Below, one piece after another: positions 52,321 through 60,802 of a DNA stretch of 64,000 nt. The notes under the pieces are model-generated. The model saw nothing but the letters and a program-made list of their open reading frames with translations, had not been told where the DNA came from and did not search any database. Both the position numbers and the translations under genes were made by a program. Within the stretch, counting starts at the first letter, position 1. Each line of letters begins with the position of its first letter. The stretch is from Nitrososphaerota archaeon (GTDB taxonomy: Archaea; Thermoproteota; Nitrososphaeria; Nitrososphaerales; JACQRY01). The stretch is from contig JACPCU010000017.1 in the NCBI GenBank assembly GCA_016184315.1, positions 32,919-96,918 of the forward strand. The letters run 5' to 3'.

Positions 52321-52721
52321 AGATTCTTGTTGTGGTGTGGGTTTCCCTGAACTGTTCTCTGCACTTCGTGTCTTCCTCCTACTAAGTGAATAAGCTTATC
52401 CAAAAATTGATTCAACTTGCGAAATTTCTATGGGAAGAGATTTTGTGGAAATTGCATACATCTGCATGCTTGACCACTACTTTGAAGGTGGGTTTATCTC
52501 TATTCTGGGGTCCCAGACACGGTGGTTGCTTGTCGGCAACGCTGATTTTTGTTTTTATGTATGCCAACGATCTTTCCACTGTCAATCGAAATGCGAGTTC
52601 TTAGAAGCTTGAAGGGTACTAGGGTGTCCGCAGGATTATCTTTTGTTTGATGCTGCTTAGCGTTATGCAGACGCTCTATCGCTTGAAGGCTGTGCAGTTG
52701 TTATCTGAAGGTTGAAGTAGA
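52321..52721. other. 401-bp intergenic region
   Basis: A weak 72-codon plus-strand frame is not protein-like. I see no tRNA, promoter pair or repeat that I can support. Confidence 0.4.
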
Positions 52722-53945
52722 ATGGAGTTTGTAACAGCTCTTAGGGGATGTTACGGCTATTCGGTAGGCTCATTGACGCGCAGACGTTTTACACGAAGAT
52801 GGCGAAATATTGCCGAAGCTCCCCTTGAGGAAGTCGTTCAACAGGTTTTCTCTTATGCGCGGAAGGTCATTAGAGGCGTACAGCCAGGTGGAGGATATGG
52901 TGGAATATGGTGTAGGGATGCATCTTTCATAATCCGCGCCATGGCGCGGCTAGGGCTCTTCGAGGAGTGTCTCAGCGGCTTAACAGAAATTTGGTCGCAT
53001 CAGATTCAGCTGAACTCCAATGTGGTGTACGGTAGAGGTTCTCCTTTAACCGGATTCAAGGTTAGACGAGCTAGCCAAGACGATCTTAGGTCTTGGTCTG
53101 GCGCGTTGGCCACAACTATACGTGGAAGACAATTGGAGGTTTATGGATCTGAGCCTGATGTCGATTCTAATGCTCTTTTGATCTCTGCTACTTGCGACAT
53201 TCTCCGCAGTTTCGATCTTGGCTCGTTGCACAGCGCGCTTGTTAGGGTTGATAAGGCTATGAACTATCTTTTTGGAAGAGCTGGATCTACAACTATGTTC
53301 ATCAGCCAGAACCCGAACGAAGACTGGATGGATACTGCTATGCGCAGCGGGACGGTGCTCTATACCCAAGCAGTCTGGGCGAAGGCTCTTGCAGCCTATG
53401 GAATGGCTCTTGAGGCGGTGGGAAGACGGCAAGAGGGGGGCGTGGTTTTGAGTAATCTGCAGAAGCTTATTGGCTCTTTGAATCAATTGGCTAAAGAAGA
53501 GGTTGAAGGATGGAAAAGTGGGCAACGTGTCTATCAGGATGCTGTTTATGCAGTTCAGGTTGACGGTATCGATGCGGAAGTTTCGGTTGAAGTTCTGCGT
53601 GTTCTGAAGGAGCGGACGCGTAGAGCTCTCGGGCCTGTGGTCGTTGATCCGCCCCTTGGCGAAACGCTCCCGTTGAGGACTAATGCTGGGGTATATCAGA
53701 ATGGGGCTTTTTGGCCTTGGGTGACTGCTCAGGAGGTCTTGGCGAAGCTGCGATATGGGTTTGTTGATGAAGCAATAGCGCTGTTCCGTGCTTGTATTCC
53801 TTTCTTCGGGTTGGAGTGGGTGGAGCCAGTGTCGGGAAAGAAGCAGGGGCGGTATCCTTTCAAGACAGGAATAGCTGCATTCTTAGAGGCATCAGCTGAG
53901 CTTCGACAAGTTCTGGATGCCCGTTCCTCTAAGACAGGTGCCTAA
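52722..53945 (+). CDS. (alpha/alpha)6-barrel glycosidase-like protein (glycogen-debranching/GH15-type)
   Basis: A 407-residue helical-barrel protein. The segments GGYGGIWCRDASFIIRAMARLGLFEECLSGL, EPDVDSNALLISATCDIL, NPNEDWMDTAMRSGTVLYTQAVWAKALAAYGMAL and NAGVYQNGAFWPWVTAQEVLAKL are repeated inner-helix starts, with W-x-R-D and N-E-D-W-M-D acidic motifs as in glucodextranase, debranching or invertase-like families. It probably acts on an alpha-glucan or disaccharide. No signal peptide is seen, so it is cytoplasmic. Its stop overlaps the convergent PLP-enzyme gene by four bases. Confidence 0.7.
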   Translation: MEFVTALRGCYGYSVGSLTRRRFTRRWRNIAEAPLEEVVQQVFSYARKVIRGVQPGGGYGGIWCRDASFIIRAMARLGLFEECLSGLTEIWSHQIQLNSNVVYGRGSPLTGFKVRRASQDDLRSWSGALATTIRGRQLEVYGSEPDVDSNALLISATCDILRSFDLGSLHSALVRVDKAMNYLFGRAGSTTMFISQNPNEDWMDTAMRSGTVLYTQAVWAKALAAYGMALEAVGRRQEGGVVLSNLQKLIGSLNQLAKEEVEGWKSGQRVYQDAVYAVQVDGIDAEVSVEVLRVLKERTRRALGPVVVDPPLGETLPLRTNAGVYQNGAFWPWVTAQEVLAKLRYGFVDEAIALFRACIPFFGLEWVEPVSGKKQGRYPFKTGIAAFLEASAELRQVLDARSSKTGA

Positions 53946-55267
53946 TCGAGGTTTCCGCCTTCCTCGCCGTAGAGCTGTTCGATTGTTTGGCGTTCGCGTA
54001 TGCATTTGTAGGTTCCGTCTGCTTTGCGCATGACTGTTGCTGGCTTGGTTTGGCAGTGGAAGGGCATGTTGAAGACAACTGAGTATGCGCCGACATTAGA
54101 TATGGCCATGAGTTTCCCTATTTCGGCGCCGCACACGTTGGAGGCTGGCGATAGTGGATATGTGTCATATGTGTCGCATAGTCTCCCTGCGAGTACTGTT
54201 TTGTCGTTGGGGTTGTGTTCGCAGCTGGGGATTATGTACTGAGGGTATTCTTGTCTGAGTAGAACTGCGTCGAGGAGAAGGTGGTATCCTGCGTCTATGA
54301 ATACGACTTTTTGGTCTCCGAAGTTCTTGGTGTTCAATACGCGTGAGAGTAGGACGCAGGCTTCTGCAGACAGGTATCTTCCGCTTTCGACGACGAGGGT
54401 GAATTCGTTCTTCAGGGTGTCTGCTAGTGCGTTTAGCCTTGGGGTGATCATGGTTCCGATTTCCAGTGGTGTAGGGACTCTGATTCCGTAGTTGACTGGT
54501 GTTCCTCCGCCTATGTCGATGATGTTTACTGGGAGTTGAGGGCATTCTTTGCGCATTTTGGTTATGAAGTGTTCTAGTTTGTCTAGGGCGTTGAGGAAGC
54601 AGGTTGGGTCGCTGATCTGTGATCCTAAGTGGAAGTGGAATCCTTCGAATTCTAGTCTTGATGCCATTATTCTGCGTAGTAGGCTGGCTGCTCCGTCTAG
54701 GCTGCCTGTGTTGTTGCTTAGGGGTACTCCGAATCTTCCGTTTCTGCGGGATGCTCTGACTTCTGCTTTGACGCCGACTTCGGGGTCGACGCGGATCATG
54801 ACTTTGGGGTTGTATCCTTCTTTTTCTGCTACTCCCATTAGGTTGCTTAGGCCGTTGGCTGAGCCGACTACGATTAGGCGTACTCCTGCTCTGAGGATCT
54901 GTGAGAATTCGTCCCAGGTTTCGGTGACGCTTGTGTAAATCACGTTTTCAGGGTTTCCGCCGCTGCGGATGTAGAAGTATAGTTCGCCTGGTGATGTTAG
55001 GTCGAACAGGGTGTTTTCCGTCATGAATGTTTTGAGTAGGGCAGGTGTGAAGTTTGTCTTCATGGAGTATGCTATTCTTACTGGGCCTTTGTAGCCGGAG
55101 TATCCTTGTCGGAGCTTGTGCACTTGGTTTCTTAGTGTGTGTTCGTCGATGACGTAGAGGGGTGTGCCGTACTCGGTTGTTAGCTTGGATAGCTCGAGTT
55201 CGGAGAAGGGTATTTGTGAAACCGTCGTTTGCTCGAAGGTCTCGCGACCTACTTGCATTTGCGCCAA
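53942..55267 (-). CDS. Diaminopimelate/ornithine decarboxylase-like fold-III PLP enzyme
   Basis: The 441-residue protein has TPLYVIDEHTLRNQVHKLRQGY, the PLP lysine in IAYSMKTNFTPALL, GFHFHLGSQISDP, VNIIDIGGGTPVNYGI (phosphate loop), FTLVVESGRYLSAEACVLLSRV, GRLCDTYDTYPL (the C-x-x-D region near the active site) and GAYSVVFNMPFHCQTKPATVM. DAP decarboxylase makes lysine; the related carboxynorspermidine and ornithine branches are also possible. YSMKTN in place of the usual YAxKAN and CDTYD for CESGD suggest a divergent substrate. It is upstream-oriented, next to alba. Confidence 0.82.
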   Translation of the reverse strand: MAQMQVGRETFEQTTVSQIPFSELELSKLTTEYGTPLYVIDEHTLRNQVHKLRQGYSGYKGPVRIAYSMKTNFTPALLKTFMTENTLFDLTSPGELYFYIRSGGNPENVIYTSVTETWDEFSQILRAGVRLIVVGSANGLSNLMGVAEKEGYNPKVMIRVDPEVGVKAEVRASRRNGRFGVPLSNNTGSLDGAASLLRRIMASRLEFEGFHFHLGSQISDPTCFLNALDKLEHFITKMRKECPQLPVNIIDIGGGTPVNYGIRVPTPLEIGTMITPRLNALADTLKNEFTLVVESGRYLSAEACVLLSRVLNTKNFGDQKVVFIDAGYHLLLDAVLLRQEYPQYIIPSCEHNPNDKTVLAGRLCDTYDTYPLSPASNVCGAEIGKLMAISNVGAYSVVFNMPFHCQTKPATVMRKADGTYKCIRERQTIEQLYGEEGGNLD

Positions 55268-55496
55268 TTTGTTTGGGACACGGCTTAGTTTTTTCTGCTT
55301 AAAAACATTGTCCTTCTTGATGATCTGTGTTTTTTTGGTGTGAACGTTTCAGTTTTATGGGGTGTGTTTTAGTGATGGGTATTTTGTCGCGGTGTAACTA
55401 TGGTTTTCCGGTTTGTTGGGTGTTGGGGTTTGCGTGTTTGGTTTCTGTGGTAATGTTTAGGGGTGGGTGCGTGTATGTGGGTGTTTTGGTTGGGGG

Positions 55497-55856
55497 TTAT
55501 TGTTTTGGTCCGATGGATATTTCGATGGTGGATACGTTTCTGGATTCGTCGCCTTCTCCGACTACTTCTGTGCCTATCTTGATTTCTTTGACTGCGAAGG
55601 CGTTGTTTCCTAGTCGTTTGGTGACTATTTCTGCGACGTCGACTGCTCTGGAGATGACCATTCCTCTGGCTTTGAGGACTATGTCGCTGGTTTGTGATAG
55701 TTGTATGAGGGCTGACATTGCGTAGCTCATTACTGGTTTTTTTCCTATGAAAACGTGGTTTGATGGGCTGGTTCTTGGTGGTCTGGGGGGTGGGGTGCCT
55801 GTTGGGGGTGGTCTTGCGTCTGGTTTAGTGTTTCTGCTGGGTTCTGTGGTTGACAT
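55497..55856 (-). CDS. Alba DNA/RNA-binding protein with a proline-rich N-terminal extension
   Basis: The 119-residue protein has an Alba fold from about residue 33: HVFIGKKPVMSYAMSALIQLSQTSDIVLKARGMVISRAVDVAEIVTKRL, followed by AFAVKEIKIGTEVVGEGDESRNVSTIEISIGPK. VFIGKKPVMSY holds the DNA-binding Lys pair, one of them the acetylated residue in Sulfolobus. The first 32 residues (MSTTEPSRNTKPDARPPPTG and a further PPPRPPR) are disordered and unusual for Alba. Promoter sequences include the second copy of the 100-bp leader (55909-56008). Confidence 0.93.
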   Translation of the reverse strand: MSTTEPSRNTKPDARPPPTGTPPPRPPRTSPSNHVFIGKKPVMSYAMSALIQLSQTSDIVLKARGMVISRAVDVAEIVTKRLGNNAFAVKEIKIGTEVVGEGDESRNVSTIEISIGPKQ

Positions 55857-55908
55857 GTTGTGTTCGTTGGTATGGTTTGTGTGGGTTTGTTAAATCTGTT
55901 GTGTTTTG

Positions 55909-56008
55909 TGTGTGTTTGTTGGTCTAGGGGGGTTTATGTAGGGTTGGGGGTGTTTTCTTGTTGTTTGGTTTTGTTTGGGGTGGTTTTCGGGTTGTTGTGG
56001 GGTGGTTT
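55909..56008 (-). repeat. 100-bp leader repeat, copy B (inverted to copy A at 44214-44314)
   Basis: On the minus strand this AC-rich sequence reads the same as copy A and is 53-152 bases upstream of the alba ATG, in the same orientation as copy A is to the nucleotidyltransferase. It includes the CTACATAAAC element. Confidence 0.9.
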
Positions 56009-56213
56009 GTGTTTTTTTTGGGGTGTTGGCTGTAGGTGTTTCCAGGTGATCTGCGGCTGGGAGCGGTGGTTATGGGGGGTGTTCATGTATGTTTGTTGTA
56101 GGGTCTGTTTGTCTTGGGGACTGGTCGGATGGGTGCGGTGTTGGGGTGGCAAGGGGTGGTTTGTTCGGTTCAGGTGCAAGGCGTGGATGTTGTTCTATTG
56201 AAGGGCTTGTGGC

Positions 56214-57581
56214 TCAGCTAGGTTGAGAGTTGTGTCCAGTGGATGCTGTCCGTCTGCTGCGGAGCAATTCAAGGGTTTCGCTGCTGCATTTTCCTTCCGC
56301 CAAGACTAGGGCAGTCTCGCCTTCGTCGCTTGTGGCTTGAACATCTGCCCTGTTCGCGAGCAGTACCTTTGCCATGCCGTCGAGGCCTTGTTGGCACGCT
56401 ATCATGAGCGCAGTTCTTCCACCGTGCATCTTTGCGTTGACATCGGTGCCGCCGTCAAGAAGGGTTTTGGCGGTCTCGGCGGCAGCAGTCTTGATCCTCA
56501 GGTGAAAATCGTCGTCTTCACTTCCGTACATGTTTTCGTGCCACCATGCGGGGAACATTAGTGCCGTTCTTCCCATCTCGTCGCGGCAGTTCGGATCAGC
56601 CCCCGCCTTAAGCAGAACTTTTATCGAGTCGACTTGGCCGAGGCCTGCTGCTTGCATCAGAGCTGTCCTGCCACGGAACCCTTGGGCGTTGACATCCGCT
56701 TTCCTGTCTAAGAGGCTCTGAGCAATCTGATGATTCTCTGCACCGTAGATTAGTGCGGTTGTTCCGTCACTGGTTCTTGCGTTAACGTCGGCGCCCTTCT
56801 GGATCAAGAGCTGCACTACCTCCAAATGGCCTCTGATAGCGGCGTGCATCAATGGCGTTATTCCATTTGAATCCTTCGCGTCAATGTTTGCGTCTGCGTC
56901 CAGCAGGATTGATACTGCTTCGGTGTGGCCGCCGTCGGCGGCGGTCATGAGCGCGGTTGTTCCGTTGGTGGACGCTGTGTTCACGTCTGCGCCTCTTTTG
57001 ATTAGAAGACTGACGGTATCGCGGTGTCCCATGCCGGCTGCTTCGATGAGGGCGGTGTAGCCTAGGATTCCTGCCTTTTCGTTGATGTTGTCTGCTTTGC
57101 TGATCAAGGTTTTAACTACGGTTGTGTGGCCTTCTTTTGCAGCTAGGATCCATGGTTTACGGCCGTGTTTTGTGGCGTTGATGTCTGCTCCTTCAGATAT
57201 GAGAAGTCGAACTGTTGCTGCTTGACCTGCTTCGGCTGCTTCCGTCAGGGCTGTACTGCCATTTTCATCTTTTGCGTTGATTTTGGCGCCGGCGCGGATC
57301 AGAGCCCTGACCGTGTGTTTGTCTCCTTTTCCTGCTGCGAGCATGAGCGCTGTTTCTCCCCTTGAGTTCCTGCGGTTCACGTCTGCTCTTTTCTGTATGA
57401 GCAGGGACGCTATTCTGTCATGTGTTCTCAATGCCGCCATCATCAACGCTGAGTAGTCATCCTTCTCTGCGTTCACGTTCGCCCCGTTGGCGATAGCTAC
57501 CCTAGCCGCTCTGATTTGACGCGATTCAATAGCTTTGATCAACGCATTATTCGCTGTCTCGGTGTCCAGTTGCTTTCTCAC
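56214..57581 (-). CDS. Ankyrin-repeat protein
   Basis: A 455-residue protein made almost entirely of about 12 ankyrin repeats: for example RNSRGETALMLAAGKGDKHTVRALIRAGAKIN, KDSNGITPLMHAAIRGHLEVVQLLIQKGADVN and MHGGRTALMIACQQGLDGMAKVLLANRADV. One repeat near residue 350 carries a longer acidic insert (YGSEDDDFHLRIKTAAAE). Ankyrin arrays bind proteins and are uncommon in archaea. No signal or membrane segment. It is the last gene of a same-strand set of five, the others unrecognised. Confidence 0.92.
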   Translation of the reverse strand: MRKQLDTETANNALIKAIESRQIRAARVAIANGANVNAEKDDYSALMMAALRTHDRIASLLIQKRADVNRRNSRGETALMLAAGKGDKHTVRALIRAGAKINAKDENGSTALTEAAEAGQAATVRLLISEGADINATKHGRKPWILAAKEGHTTVVKTLISKADNINEKAGILGYTALIEAAGMGHRDTVSLLIKRGADVNTASTNGTTALMTAADGGHTEAVSILLDADANIDAKDSNGITPLMHAAIRGHLEVVQLLIQKGADVNARTSDGTTALIYGAENHQIAQSLLDRKADVNAQGFRGRTALMQAAGLGQVDSIKVLLKAGADPNCRDEMGRTALMFPAWWHENMYGSEDDDFHLRIKTAAAETAKTLLDGGTDVNAKMHGGRTALMIACQQGLDGMAKVLLANRADVQATSDEGETALVLAEGKCSSETLELLRSRRTASTGHNSQPS

Positions 57582-57596
57582 CTGATCGTTGGGCTC

Positions 57597-58448
57597 TTAG
57601 TGCAGCAATTCTAATTGGATGTGGAGAGGAATATCCTCTTGTCCGGTGTAGATGAGTGCCTGTCGGTTTGTTGAATCTGCTTTGACGATTGCATGAACCC
57701 CGTGTTTTTCACGTAGGGCTGCAAGTTCTTTGTGAGAGAAGGTTTCTTCAGAATCGAGTAGAAGAAAGTTGCCGTACGCCACCGCGGTCCGTGTTTGGGG
57801 AAAGTCTCTCGACACATCTTTCACCGAATCTCTGCCTTGCTGCGCAAATTCCTCTGCCCAGACTTCTGGGGACTGAAACGGTTCAACGGCGGCTGGAACT
57901 GATGCAAGGGTTATGACGCAATCCTTATCGACGTAGAGGACTCTGCACCGCTCCTTTCCATATGTAGCCGTTCTTGCGTCGACAAGCGGAAACGCGAAGA
58001 AGCCTGTGCTGCCCACACTGATGTTGCATCCCACGGTTAGCCCCGTCTGCCAATCGTAACCTCTGTCAAGTCTGTCAGGGAATTGGATGCCAAATCGCAC
58101 CCAGCTGCCACTCAGATGCTGGAAATGTTCTCGGATTTTTTCGAGCTTAGCGTAGAATCGTATCTGTCGCTCAAATTCTGTTCTCATTAGTTTCTCAATG
58201 GCTTCTTCTGTGATATTTGTGGCTCCTTTCATCGTTTGGAAATAGTGTTTCCTGCACTCCAGTCCAGCCTTTGTGATCTGTGAGATATCTGATGTTCTTC
58301 TTTCATACGTGAGCCTTGCTATTTTATAGAATTGTTCCTCTAGGCATTCTTTGAACTCTTTTCTAGCCGCGGCTACATAGTTGATCGTTGTGTTGCGGTT
58401 GTTGAGAGGTGTTCCCGATACTCTTTGTGTTGGAATTCTTTGTTTCAC
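57597..58448 (-). CDS. Unknown protein (283 aa) of the ankyrin cassette
   Basis: A soluble protein with a helical N-terminal half (RKEFKECLEEQFYKIARLTYERR, then KAGLECRKHYFQTMKG) and a strand-rich C-terminal half that includes SWVRFGIQFPDRLDRGYDWQTGLTVGCNISVGSTGFFAFPL and CRVLYVDKDCVITLASVP. I do not recognise it. The pattern GxTVGxNISVGSxGFFAFPL suggests a beta domain with a hydrophobic binding pocket, but that is a guess. It precedes the ankyrin gene by 15 bases, so the two are probably cotranslated. Confidence 0.7.
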   Translation of the reverse strand: MKQRIPTQRVSGTPLNNRNTTINYVAAARKEFKECLEEQFYKIARLTYERRTSDISQITKAGLECRKHYFQTMKGATNITEEAIEKLMRTEFERQIRFYAKLEKIREHFQHLSGSWVRFGIQFPDRLDRGYDWQTGLTVGCNISVGSTGFFAFPLVDARTATYGKERCRVLYVDKDCVITLASVPAAVEPFQSPEVWAEEFAQQGRDSVKDVSRDFPQTRTAVAYGNFLLLDSEETFSHKELAALREKHGVHAIVKADSTNRQALIYTGQEDIPLHIQLELLH

Positions 58449-58463
58449 TTCTTTCAGTCACCG

Positions 58464-58664
58464 TTACGCCTTCTTGGCGAGCCTCGTTTTCTCAAGTGCT
58501 TCAAGCAGTCTTCTCTCAGTGAAATCATCCTCCTGTCTGAAAAGGGATTCTGGACGCTCATACACGTAGTTCTCTAACAGTTGTCCGAGCCGCATGTCTG
58601 GAGATGATTTCCACAGTTTACCGATAAGACTTAAGACCCTGTCAATTCTCTCGAGTTCCCGCAT
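58464..58664 (-). CDS. Small conserved-type protein of the ankyrin cassette (66 aa)
   Basis: The sequence MRELERIDRVLSLIGKLWKSSPDMRLGQLLENYVYERPE, then LFRQEDDFTERRLLEALEKT, is similar in pattern to small proteins found in phages and accessory loci (RIDRILxLIxxxWxxxPDLRLGQL). The length is normal for that group. It is predicted all-helical. It is placed 16 bases before the 283-aa gene on the same strand. Function unknown. Confidence 0.65.
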   Translation of the reverse strand: MRELERIDRVLSLIGKLWKSSPDMRLGQLLENYVYERPESLFRQEDDFTERRLLEALEKTRLAKKA

Positions 58665-58750
58665 AGGATCACCTTGTCAACACGCAATTTAAGCGCGCCT
58701 TATCAGTGATTCACGTCTTCGCAAGGACCTAACTTAAGCTTGCAGTCTTT

Positions 58751-59293
58751 TCAGCGGAGCAGATCCAAGATATTTCGAACTTCTTTTGGTTTGGTGCCTA
58801 CGATTCCCTTGCTTGCGTCGGGTATCACGGGTACTTTTTCGAGTGCGTGTTCCAAGTCTTCTCTTAGACTGGCGCGTAATTTCTTCTTGGGAAGTGCAGC
58901 GAATACGACTACAACTTGGATGCCTTGTTCGTCAAACCGCATGGCATATCCGAATGGCCTCCCTTTCAGACCGTATTGCTCCGTTCTGGCAAATTCAGGA
59001 ACATCTTCCTCAAAGATTACCCACGTGGTCTGCCTATATTTTAGCAAAGGCAGTTTTATGGAGCTCTGAACTGTGGAGAGTCTCTTTTCAAGGGCTTGTC
59101 TTATCTTCTCTAGGATTGGCGCGGCGCTGCTTTCCCATTCTTTCAGTATAGCCCTAGTGACGGGGATGCTTGGCGCCTCGTATCCTGGGCTACTCTGAAG
59201 TGATACTGTCTTCCCGGCTGATACGAGGAAGTACTCGCTCTCTAGGGTAACTGACCCGGTGAGCTGTGTAGCTTCCTTCGCCTTGCGGGTCAC
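58751..59293 (-). CDS. Unknown protein (180 aa) of the ankyrin cassette
   Basis: A soluble protein with ESEYFLVSAGKTVSLQSSPG, RQALEKRLSTVQSSIKLPLLKYRQTTWVIFEEDVPEFARTEQYGLKGRPFGYAMRF and IQVVVVFAALPKKKLR. Not recognised. It contains alternating helical and strand segments. Its start overlaps the stop of the next gene upstream by four bases (ATGA), indicating tight coupling with the 155-aa protein. An 86-base gap to the 66-aa gene follows. Confidence 0.65.
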   Translation of the reverse strand: MTRKAKEATQLTGSVTLESEYFLVSAGKTVSLQSSPGYEAPSIPVTRAILKEWESSAAPILEKIRQALEKRLSTVQSSIKLPLLKYRQTTWVIFEEDVPEFARTEQYGLKGRPFGYAMRFDEQGIQVVVVFAALPKKKLRASLREDLEHALEKVPVIPDASKGIVGTKPKEVRNILDLLR

Positions 59294-59757
59294 CTCAAGG
59301 TCACCTTATCTTTTACGGGGTCAGACGCATAGAAGACTCTCCCAACGCCCATCGCGTCGTAATGGGTGAACGTGAAATAGTTGTATTCGATTTCCTTGCG
59401 AGTTATGTTCTGCTGTTCTAGGTGTTTCTTGAGCCTGTTTCTTGGAGTAGTGTCGGTGATGCTCTTGATCTTCCTGCCTATCTCTGCAAGAACCAGCTCT
59501 TCCCCCGACGGATTGTATTCTTGGGGCTTCGCGCCTTGAAGCCTGTTTCCTTCGGCGTATTCCCCCTGATTCCTACTCGCCTTTTCTACGTATTCATCAA
59601 ATGATTCTAGCAGGGCCTTGAGGTTTCTTAACTCTGCTGCCGGCAGGTTCTTGAGAACTGTTTGGTATTCTTCCCATTTGTCGATGTTGGGTAAATAGTC
59701 GTGGACTGTCACCGGGGTTTTCTTTGGGTAATAGTCTCCAAACAGTTCTCGGTTCAT
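59290..59757 (-). CDS. Unknown protein (155 aa) of the ankyrin cassette
   Basis: The first gene of the five-gene set. It starts MNRELFGDYYPKKTPVTVHD and includes PAAELRNLKALLESFDEYVEKASRNQG and NYFTFTHYDAMGVGRVFYA. Not recognised. A helical middle with many charged residues and a short strand-rich end suggest a small adaptor-type protein. Its stop overlaps the next start (ATGA). A MITE-like insertion lies upstream (60006-60140). Confidence 0.6.
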   Translation of the reverse strand: MNRELFGDYYPKKTPVTVHDYLPNIDKWEEYQTVLKNLPAAELRNLKALLESFDEYVEKASRNQGEYAEGNRLQGAKPQEYNPSGEELVLAEIGRKIKSITDTTPRNRLKKHLEQQNITRKEIEYNYFTFTHYDAMGVGRVFYASDPVKDKVTLR

Positions 59758-60199
59758 TCTGGCCGATGGGCTATTCTCTGAGTTTTGATCATTATTGGTG
59801 GTAATTGTGTTCTCACCCGGGTCTTGATGGTCTTAATGTAGCCGGATTGGTCTTCCTGAATCTGCCATCTTTCCACGTTTGCCGCATCTCTCCGAAGTCA
59901 GGTAGAAAACCCCATATGCGCTCTTGATGAAAAACAAACGCAGACCGTGTACTCCAATTTACATATCTTTGCGTCTCCGAAGATTTAAATTTTCATGATT
60001 CAGTAGTGTGTTGAATAACTACGTTTTACGGCCGAAGTAGAGCTTTATCTGTCACTCCTTTAAGAACAAGATGACCGAATACGCCAAAAACCATGCGTTT
60101 CACGTGACCAAGTTGCGAAATTCATAGTTATTCAACACACCATGATTCAAGACTCATTGTTCTGCCCACATTTCTCTGTATCATGGGTCTGTCAATTCT
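59758..60199. other. 442-bp region holding a MITE-like element
   Basis: No gene seen; contains the element at 60006-60140 and the promoter side of the ankyrin cassette. Confidence 0.5.
60006..60140. mobile_element. MITE-like element, 16-bp terminal inverted repeats and 9-bp flanking repeats
   Basis: The ends GTGTGTTGAATAACTA (60006-60021) and TAGTTATTCAACACAC (60125-60140) are perfect inverted repeats. CATGATTCA stands directly after the right end (60141-60149) and again three bases before the left end (59994-60002), as expected for a target-site duplication. The 135-bp body has no coding capacity, so it must be mobilised by a transposase from elsewhere. Confidence 0.75.
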
Positions 60200-60613
60200 T
60201 TGACACTCACCTTTGTATCAAACCGCTTTTTCCTCCTTGCGGGTTCTCCTACAGACGGTTCCAGACGGTATCACTGTTCGGCCTTACGCAAGGGTTTTAG
60301 CCCAAGACCTACCGATGATTCACCGATATTGGAGAGGCTCGACATAGAGTTAGTCAAGGGCTTGATTCAAGCAGAGCTGAGAAAAGAGATTGACAAGAGA
60401 GCAGCTTCTCACCCCTCCGCTGAAGGCCACGAGTTTATCGAAGAGATCAGCATCGAGCGTGTCGAAGAGCTAGGAAAGGGCTCGTACAAAGTCTTCTTCA
60501 ACTATGTGATCAGTTACATCAGTTCCCACCGCCTATACGATGACCGTCTTCAGTTTCCTAACAGCGGTTTTGTCAGAGTCAACGAATCTCTTCAGATAGA
60601 GGAAATGGGTTAA
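60200..60613 (+). CDS. Hypothetical protein (up to 137 aa)
   Basis: The last 90 residues are protein-like: LDIELVKGLIQAELRKEIDKRAASHPSAEGHEFIEEISIERVEELGKGSYKVFFNYVISYISSHRLYDDRLQFPNSGFVRV. The first 40 residues are less convincing, and no ATG lies near residue 40, so the start is uncertain. I do not recognise it. It is alone on the plus strand between the MITE and tRNA-Lys. Confidence 0.45.
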   Translation: MTLTFVSNRFFLLAGSPTDGSRRYHCSALRKGFSPRPTDDSPILERLDIELVKGLIQAELRKEIDKRAASHPSAEGHEFIEEISIERVEELGKGSYKVFFNYVISYISSHRLYDDRLQFPNSGFVRVNESLQIEEMG

Positions 60614-60670
60614 GGAAACAGGTGGAAGGATTAAATATTGTCTCTTGATGGCTTTTGAGCTGTTCTAGTG

Positions 60671-60777
60671 GGGCCTGTGGCTCAGCCAGGTAGAGTGGCT
60701 GGCTCTTACACCTGAGGCGTCATGCCTTTGGCGGAGAGACCAGTAGGTCGTGGGTTCAAATCCCACCAGGCCCGCCA
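60671..60777 (+). tRNA. tRNA-Lys (CTT) with a 30-nt intron; CCA encoded
   Basis: Acceptor GGGCCTG/CAGGCCC with G73 (archaeal lysine discriminator), D-stem GCTC/GAGT, anticodon stem GCTGG/CCAGT, T-arm GTGGG-TTCAAAT-CCCAC. The loop is 37 nt; C32-T33-CTT-A37 gives lysine and leaves a 30-nt insertion at the canonical 37/38 position. CCA is encoded and occurs twice (CCACCA). The final 15 bases recur at 63254-63268. Confidence 0.92.
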
Positions 60778-60802
60778 CCATTTGGTGTCAAGTCCTTTTC
60801 CT

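Noticed and set aside
52386..52604. A 72-codon plus-strand frame before the barrel glycosidase
   Set aside because: It has no domain pattern and no upstream signals; it is likely noncoding.
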